From: Hydrogenophilales bacterium
GTDB taxonomy: Bacteria > Pseudomonadota > Gammaproteobacteria > Burkholderiales > Thiobacillaceae
Direction: 5' to 3'
Assembly: GCA_011391655.1 (NCBI GenBank)
Contig: JAABQE010000285.1
Span: 1 to 6,201, forward strand
DNA length: 6,201 bases
Shown here: positions 1-3,480 of the stretch, in pieces
Numbering within the stretch: position 1 is the first letter of the stretch
How the letters are laid out: each line of letters opens with the position of its first letter
Notes under the pieces: model-generated
The model's input: only the letters and a program-made list of their open reading frames with translations
Databases searched by the model: none
Told to the model about the DNA's origin: nothing
Translations under genes and position numbers: made by a program

Positions 1-74
1 ACTGGCGGAATTGCCATCGAGCATCCTTCCTCGCAACCGATCTTTCGTCATTTGCACATTTTGCATAGCGATGA

Positions 75-96
75 ACCACATACGCATCCGTGTGGT
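75..96. repeat. Inverted repeat ACCACA-N10-TGTGGT
   Basis: ACCACA at 75-80 is the exact reverse complement of TGTGGT at 91-96, with a 10-bp spacer. The same half-site recurs in the stronger dyad at 128-151, so the pair may be two sites for one regulator. A 6-bp dyad alone could easily be chance. Confidence 0.4.
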
Positions 97-127
97 GATG
101 ATCCGAACCGATTTCTTGAGACTCGGG

Positions 128-151
128 ATGTGGTTACAAGTCTAACCACAT
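128..151. promoter_or_regulatory. Perfect 9-bp dyad ATGTGGTTA-N6-TAACCACAT, candidate operator
   Basis: Positions 128-136 and 143-151 are perfect reverse complements separated by CAAGTC. The 24-bp symmetric arrangement, with half-site centres about 15 bp apart, has the form of a site for a dimeric regulator. It shares its ACCACA/TGTGGT core with the dyad at 75-96. No T-run follows, so it is not an intrinsic terminator. I do not recognise the consensus. Confidence 0.45.
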
Positions 152-191
152 GCTCATGCACAGTCTATGCGGTGGCATACATTGAATCCTG

Positions 192-216
192 ACGCAGCAA
201 AATTTTTACTCTGCGT
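192..216. repeat. Inverted repeat ACGCAG-N13-CTGCGT with AT-rich centre
   Basis: ACGCAG (192-197) pairs with CTGCGT (211-216). The spacer contains the run AAAATTTTT. The short palindrome CGCTAGCG follows at 218-225. If a gene ends to the left of the window this could be part of its terminator, but the T-run lies in the loop and not after the stem, so that reading is weak. Confidence 0.3.
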
Positions 217-223
217 TCGCTAG

Positions 224-300
224 CGCACTGAATTGTTTATGACATTCGCTTAAACTGCGAATGCTGAGTGCGACATTCCAACGTCGCGCCGGTTTAAGCG
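224..300 (+). promoter_or_regulatory. Candidate structured 5' leader with alternative hairpin/pseudoknot pairings
   Basis: A perfect hairpin has arms CATTCGC (243-249) and GCGAATG (257-263) and the 7-nt loop TTAAACT. An outer helix CGCACT (224-229)/AGTGCG (267-272) encloses it. The right arm of the inner hairpin is also flanked by a competing 9-bp pairing: CGCTTAAAC (247-255) with GTTTAAGCG (292-300). The last six bases of that segment (TTAAAC) sit in the hairpin loop, so they could instead pair with GTTTAA (292-297) to make an H-type pseudoknot. The heptamer GACATTC also repeats directly at 241-247 and 272-278. These pairings are read from the sequence. That the region is transcribed and folds in the cell is inference. 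Confidence 0.35.
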
Positions 301-317
301 CGGTGGTTTAAAAACCA
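291..317. repeat. Direct repeat GGTTTAA x2 and palindrome TGGTTTAAAAACCA
   Basis: GGTTTAA occurs at 291-297 and again at 305-311, a 14-bp period. The second copy is part of TGGTTT-AA-AAACCA (304-317), a 6-bp stem with a two-base centre. This lies 34-47 bp upstream of the ATG at 351. It could be an operator or a stem in the 5' leader. The two-base centre is too tight for a normal RNA loop unless the inner pairs open. Confidence 0.35.
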
Positions 318-338
318 TCCTCCACGTTTGTAACTTGC

Positions 339-344
339 AAAGGA
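339..344 (+). promoter_or_regulatory. Shine-Dalgarno site AAAGGA for the gene at 351
   Basis: AAAGGA at 339-344 lies 6 nt before the ATG at 351. It is a good ribosome-binding site and fixes that start codon. Confidence 0.75.
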
Positions 345-350
345 TTAACC

Positions 351-626
351 ATGAACCGTTCGATACTGATTCCCGCACTGTTAGCCACACTAAGCCTGGT
401 TGCTTGTGATAAACCCACCGTAGTCAATGTGCCTGCCCCTGCCGCGCCCGTCGCGGTGCCCGGCCCCGCAGGTCCGCAGGGCGAAGCTGGTAGCCAAGGC
501 GCAACCGGTAGCCAGGGTGAGACCGGCTATCAGGGCGCCGAAGGCAGCCAGGGCGCTACCGGCGAGTCCGGCGACGCCACCACGGTGATCGTGGTGCCGC
601 CCGCACCTGCCGAGCAAACAAACTGA
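351..626 (+). CDS. Small lipoprotein with collagen-like Gly-X-Y tract
   Basis: The product has 91 residues. Residues 1-18 form a lipoprotein signal: Arg3, a hydrophobic core, then the lipobox LVAC at 16-19, so Cys19 should be lipidated after cleavage by signal peptidase II. Residue +2 is Asp20, which in enterobacteria favours retention in the inner membrane; the following Lys may weaken that signal. A Pro/Val/Ala-rich linker (about 22-37) leads into twelve consecutive Gly-X-Y triplets (Gly38 to Ser73), then Gly74 and a short V/P-rich tail ending EQTN. The tract contains five hexapeptide units. Such tracts can form collagen-like triple helices, but this one is short and has few prolines, so a stable helix is uncertain. 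The function is unknown. The gene lies 31 bp before the DUF3309 gene and is probably co-transcribed with it. A surface or periplasmic spacer role is inference. Confidence 0.85.
   Translation: MNRSILIPALLATLSLVACDKPTVVNVPAPAAPVAVPGPAGPQGEAGSQGATGSQGETGYQGAEGSQGATGESGDATTVIVVPPAPAEQTN
471..560 (+). repeat. Five tandem 18-bp units encoding G-x-Q-G-x-x hexapeptides
   Basis: The units start at 471, 489, 507, 525 and 543 and encode GPQGEA, GSQGAT, GSQGET, GYQGAE and GSQGAT. Gly1, Gln3 and Gly4 are invariant. The codons differ at wobble positions (GGT/GGC, CAA/CAG), so the array is not a fresh duplication: the protein repeat has been kept while silent sites drifted. Such arrays can still vary in copy number between strains. 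Confidence 0.8.
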
Positions 627-645
627 TTCCACTCATCAACAATTT

Positions 646-651
646 AAGGAG
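646..651 (+). promoter_or_regulatory. Shine-Dalgarno site AAGGAG for the DUF3309 gene
   Basis: AAGGAG at 646-651 is a near-perfect ribosome-binding site, 6 nt before the ATG at 658. It is the main evidence that this very short frame is translated. Confidence 0.8.
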
Positions 652-657
652 AGCCTC

Positions 658-813
658 ATGTTGGGAACCATACTGCTGATCGTTCTGATCCTGATGCTGA
701 TCGGTGCCATTCCGGCCTGGCCGCACAGTAAAAACTGGGGCTACGGACCCAGTGGCGGATTGGGTTTGATCGTGATCATTCTCATCGTGCTGCTGTTGCT
801 GGGACGCTTGTGA
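658..813 (+). CDS. DUF3309-type small membrane protein
   Basis: This 51-residue gene is short enough to be missed by length-filtered gene calling. It has two hydrophobic helices (about residues 2-19 and 35-49) joined by a conserved-looking turn: PAWPHSKNWGYGPSGGLG at 19-36. It ends with the sequence LLLLGRL. The Trp-Pro-x-Ser-x-x-Trp-Gly-Tyr-x-Pro-Ser-Gly-Gly pattern and the length match the DUF3309 family, a widespread proteobacterial protein of unknown function. The protein should be an inner-membrane hairpin. It has a strong ribosome-binding site (646-651), lies 31 bp after the collagen-like lipoprotein gene and is followed 72 bp later by the phospholipase D-like gene. Co-expression with the lipoprotein is likely. 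The family is often found near stress-related envelope genes, but no biochemical role is known to me. Confidence 0.85.
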   Translation: MLGTILLIVLILMLIGAIPAWPHSKNWGYGPSGGLGLIVIILIVLLLLGRL

Positions 814-885
814 CGGGTCGTTCTTGTTCAATTGCCTGGCGGACAAGTGATAAGGTGGCGCGCGTGTCTTGTTGACGGATAGTTG

Positions 886-2304
886 ATGTTTTCATTGCGC
901 CTGAAATCGATCCGCTGGCTGCCGCGCTTGTGGCATGGGGCGGCCATCTGCATGCTCGGCCTGCCCGCTTGCAGCAGCCTGCCGACCATCGTGCCCGATC
1001 TGGCCCGGCACCCTGCCGCGCCGGTGCAACTGGAAAGCGCGCGTGGGACGTTATCGGCCACACAAAGCAAGGCAGTCCTCGATCGCCTTGAGCGTGGCAA
1101 GGACACCGACATCTTCACGCGCCATCTGGCACGGGAAGAGGCCATCGTCAGCAGCCCGCTGACTACCGGCAACCAGGTACTGTTGCTGCAGGACGGCCCC
1201 GCCACCTATCAGGCAATGTACGCGGCCATTCTGGCGGCGCAGGACCACATCAACATGGAGACCTACATCCTGGACGATGATGAGGTCGGCCAGCGCTTTG
1301 CACAGGCACTCATCACCAAACAGCAGCAAGGTGTGCAGGTCAATCTGATCCGTGACAGCGTGGGCACCCTCGGCACCCCGGCGACCTTCTTCAAACAACT
1401 GACCGACAACGGCATCCAGGTACTCGAATTCAATCCCATCAATCCCCTGCTTTCAAGCAAGGAATGGTCACTGAATCAGCGCGATCACCGCAAGCTGTTG
1501 ATTGTCGACGGCCGCACGGCGTTTCTTGGCGGCATCAACATCAGCAGCGTCTACTCCGGCGGCTCATTTAGAGCGGGTTCACGGGCCAAGCCCAGCAGCG
1601 ACTCTGACCATGGTCCGGCCTGGCGCGACACCGACCTGCAACTGCAGGGACCAGTGGTGGCCGAGTTGCAGAAGCTGTTCCTATCCACCTGGGAAAGCCA
1701 GAAAGGCGCGCCGCTGGCGGCAAAGCACTACTTTCCGCCATCCGAGAGTGTCGGCCGGGAAGTGGTGCGCGCAATCGGCAGTTCGCCCGACGAGCCCTAC
1801 AGCCTGATCTACGCCACCCTGCTGTCGGCCATCGCCAGCGCCGAGACCAGCGTGCACCTGACCAACGCTTATTTCGTACCCGACCCGCAATTGCTCGACG
1901 CGCTCGAAGCAGCCGTCCGTCGCGGCGTCGATGTGACGCTGATCCTGCCCAGCCAGACCGACTCCTGGCTGGTGTTCCACGCCGGGCGCAACTACTACAA
2001 CCGGCTGCTGCAAGCGGGCGTCAAAATCCACGAGCGGCGCGGAGTGATCCTGCATTCGAAAACGGCATTGATAGACGGCGTCTGGTCCACAGTCGGTTCG
2101 ACCAACCTCGATTGGCGCAGCTTTCTGCACAACTACGAGTTGAACGCAGTGGTGCTGGGGACAGAATTTGGCAAACAGGTACAGACCATGTTCGCCAGGG
2201 ATCTGGCAGCGTCCGATGCAATCACGCTCGAGCAGTGGCAACGCCGCCCGCTCGATCTGCGCCTGATGGAGTGGTTCGCGCGCGTTTGGGCGTATTGGCT
2301 GTGA
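886..2304 (+). CDS. Phospholipase D superfamily protein, cardiolipin synthase-like, with lipoprotein-type signal
   Basis: The product has 472 residues from the ATG at 886. A TTG at 883 immediately before it is the only earlier start, since a TAG at 880-882 closes the frame; a weak ACGGA at 875-879 fits the ATG. Two HKD motifs (HxKxxxxD) define the active site: His201-Lys203-Asp208, followed by GGIN (215-218), and His390-Lys392-Asp397, followed by GSTN (404-407). The spacing and the C-terminal half resemble bacterial cardiolipin synthases of the ClsB kind, which transfer phosphatidyl groups between phospholipids; phospholipid hydrolysis is the main alternative. The N-terminus is unusual: basic residues, a hydrophobic stretch and LPAC at 26-29, a plausible if imperfect lipobox (Pro at -2), with Ser at +2. 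If processed, the enzyme would be a periplasm-facing lipoprotein. A Ser/Gly-rich loop (about 221-246) lies between the HKD halves. The stop overlaps the next gene's start. Confidence 0.88.
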   Translation: MFSLRLKSIRWLPRLWHGAAICMLGLPACSSLPTIVPDLARHPAAPVQLESARGTLSATQSKAVLDRLERGKDTDIFTRHLAREEAIVSSPLTTGNQVLLLQDGPATYQAMYAAILAAQDHINMETYILDDDEVGQRFAQALITKQQQGVQVNLIRDSVGTLGTPATFFKQLTDNGIQVLEFNPINPLLSSKEWSLNQRDHRKLLIVDGRTAFLGGINISSVYSGGSFRAGSRAKPSSDSDHGPAWRDTDLQLQGPVVAELQKLFLSTWESQKGAPLAAKHYFPPSESVGREVVRAIGSSPDEPYSLIYATLLSAIASAETSVHLTNAYFVPDPQLLDALEAAVRRGVDVTLILPSQTDSWLVFHAGRNYYNRLLQAGVKIHERRGVILHSKTALIDGVWSTVGSTNLDWRSFLHNYELNAVVLGTEFGKQVQTMFARDLAASDAITLEQWQRRPLDLRLMEWFARVWAYWL

Positions 2305-3359
2305 ACATCGACTTCTACCGCAAGGAATTCGTGATTGTCATCACGGTGCTTTTCGCCCTCGCCCTGTACTGGATGCTGTCGCCTTTGTGGAGCGCGCTTG
2401 CCTGGGGTATTTGCCTGGCCTTTCTGCTGGCACCGCTGCAGCACTGGCTGACCCGCAAGCTGAACGGGCGCGCCAACCTGTCGGCAGGGATCATCACCCT
2501 GCTGGTGCCCGTCGTACTCGCGGGGCCGCTGGTGAGCCTGGGCATAGCCTTCGCGGAACAGTTCACGAACTTGGTTGCACGCCTGCAACAGCAGCAGCTG
2601 CGCTCCGACGACAGCCTGCTGATGCAACTGGAGCAGCATCCCTTGATTGGCCGCCTGGCCGAGTGGCTGCGGCTGAATCTCATCGCCACAACCGAACAGC
2701 TTCATGGCTGGCTGGAAAGTGGATCCCAGATGCTGCTGAAGTCGCTCGCGGCCAGCGGGGGCGACTTCGTGCTCAGCGCCGTGGGCACGATCATCAACTT
2801 TTTCATCATGCTGTTCCTGCTGTTCTTTCTGCTGCGCGATGGCCGCCACCTGCTCGGCCGCGTGGTTCGTCTGGTTCCGATGGAACCCGCTCGCCGGACC
2901 GAATTGCTCAAGCTGATTGGCGACACGACACGTGCCGTGGTCTACGGCGAAGGCTTGACCGCACTCACCCAGGGCATGCTGGTGGGCATCGGTTTCGCCA
3001 TCGCGGGATTGCCTTCCGCAGTCGTGTTCGGGGTGCTGACGGCGTTTTTGGCGCTGCTGCCAATAGGCGGTGCGGCGCTGGTATGGGTGCCGGCTTTCGG
3101 CTTTTTGCTCGCCACCTCGCAATGGGGCTGGGCGCTCTTCATATTGATCTGGGGAATGGCGGTGTCGGTCTCCGATAACCTGATACGGCCGTTTCTGATT
3201 TCGCGCCAGGCGCCGGTATCGACGCTTGCCATCTTTGTCGGCATCATCGGGGGCATCTCTGCCTTTGGCATGATCGGCGTGATTATTGGGCCGGTCCTGC
3301 TGACCATCATTGCCACGCTGTTACGTTTCCTCGACGAGACACTGTCGAGTGAACGCTGA
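2301..3359 (+). CDS. AI-2E/PerM family transporter (UPF0118)
   Basis: The product has 352 residues from the GTG at 2301, the usual family length. The GTG overlaps the preceding stop as GTGA (2301-2304) and has no nearby Shine-Dalgarno site, so translation probably depends on ribosomes finishing the upstream gene. The frame stays open further upstream to 2112, but that part is an out-of-frame reading of the phospholipase gene. Hydrophobic segments lie at about 10-27, 30-47, 61-84, 156-178, 220-236, 238-262, 263-286 and 304-345 (two helices). Hydrophilic stretches lie at about 88-150 and 179-215. Family hallmarks are LPIGG (253-257), DNLIRP (292-297) and the glycine-rich GGISAFGMIGVIIGPV (317-332). 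Family members have been linked to autoinducer-2 export or Na+/H+ exchange; the substrate cannot be read from sequence. Coupling to a phospholipid enzyme suggests an envelope or osmotic role and not quorum sensing, but that is inference. Confidence 0.9.
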   Translation: MNIDFYRKEFVIVITVLFALALYWMLSPLWSALAWGICLAFLLAPLQHWLTRKLNGRANLSAGIITLLVPVVLAGPLVSLGIAFAEQFTNLVARLQQQQLRSDDSLLMQLEQHPLIGRLAEWLRLNLIATTEQLHGWLESGSQMLLKSLAASGGDFVLSAVGTIINFFIMLFLLFFLLRDGRHLLGRVVRLVPMEPARRTELLKLIGDTTRAVVYGEGLTALTQGMLVGIGFAIAGLPSAVVFGVLTAFLALLPIGGAALVWVPAFGFLLATSQWGWALFILIWGMAVSVSDNLIRPFLISRQAPVSTLAIFVGIIGGISAFGMIGVIIGPVLLTIIATLLRFLDETLSSER

Positions 3360-3372
3360 CAGCCCATACCAA

Positions 3373-3395
3373 CCGGAATCAGGTGCGATTCCCGG
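3373..3395 (+). terminator. Hairpin after the AI-2E gene, weak terminator candidate
   Basis: CCGGAATC (3373-3380) pairs with GATTCC-C-GG (3387-3395), giving 8 pairs with one bulged C and a 6-nt loop, 13 nt after the stop at 3359. No T-run follows, so it is not a canonical intrinsic terminator. It could be an mRNA 3' stem or chance. Confidence 0.3.
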
Positions 3396-3401
3396 CAAGT
3401 A

Positions 3402-3467
3402 CGAGTCGGCAGTGGTCTTGGGGTCACGACTCGACATTGAGTCTGCCTGAGGTCTGGTCCGTGACCA
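3402..3467 (+). promoter_or_regulatory. Leader with overlapping small dyads before the CHASE-GGDEF-EAL gene
   Basis: Several short perfect pairings compete here. CGAGTCG (3402-3408) pairs with CGACTCG (3427-3433), whose GACTC can instead pair with GAGTC (3439-3443) across a 6-nt loop. GGTCAC (3422-3427) pairs with GTGACC (3461-3466), and TGGTC (3455-3459) pairs with GACCA (3463-3467) across 3 nt. The last hairpin ends 2 nt before the ribosome-binding bases AGGG (3469-3472), so folding could affect translation. I see no match to a known c-di-GMP riboswitch. Stems of 5-7 bp are weak evidence. Confidence 0.25.
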
Positions 3468-3480
3468 CAGGGTAATCACA

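Larger units (their letters stand above)
1..350. other. Non-coding, dyad-rich region upstream of the lipoprotein gene
   Basis: No convincing gene is present here. The stretch is AT-richer than the coding part of the window. One forward frame is open from base 1 to a TGA at 190-192 (63 codons), but it has no start in the window, is odd in composition (many His and Cys) and matches no family I know. What stands out is a run of perfect inverted repeats: 75-80/91-96, 128-136/143-151, 192-197/211-216, 224-229/267-272, 243-249/257-263, 247-255/292-300 and 304-309/312-317. I found no promoter with good matches to both sigma-70 hexamers. The region probably holds the promoter, operator and 5' leader of the gene at 351. 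Confidence 0.7.

Noticed and set aside
1..192. Open forward frame from the window edge to TGA at 190-192 (63 codons), possible 3' end of an upstream gene
   Set aside because: No start in the window, no recognisable family, odd His/Cys-rich composition, and it spans the palindromes at 75-96 and 128-151. Chance openness is more likely; sequence to the left would settle it.
182..210. Possible sigma-70 promoter TTGAAT (182-187) with TTTACT (205-210)
   Set aside because: The -10 element matches only three of six consensus bases. Without a mapped transcript start this cannot be separated from chance in an AT-rich stretch.
813..886. Possible terminator between DUF3309 and PLD genes (CTTGT 823-827 / ACAAG 843-847)
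   Set aside because: Only 5 bp of stem with a 15-nt loop and no T-run.
2112..2300. 63-codon N-terminal extension of the AI-2E protein
   Set aside because: The segment is an alternate frame of the C-terminal PLD coding sequence, is Arg/Ala-rich without membrane character, and would make the protein longer than its family. GTG at 2301 gives the normal length.
2133..3122. 329-codon open frame on the minus strand
   Set aside because: Antisense to the AI-2E gene and the end of the PLD gene. The translation is Gln/His/Arg-rich and low in complexity, as expected of a reverse-strand shadow.
2387..3178. 263-codon open frame on the plus strand within the AI-2E gene
   Set aside because: Arg/Ala/Gly-rich shadow in a second frame of a clearly coding membrane-protein gene.
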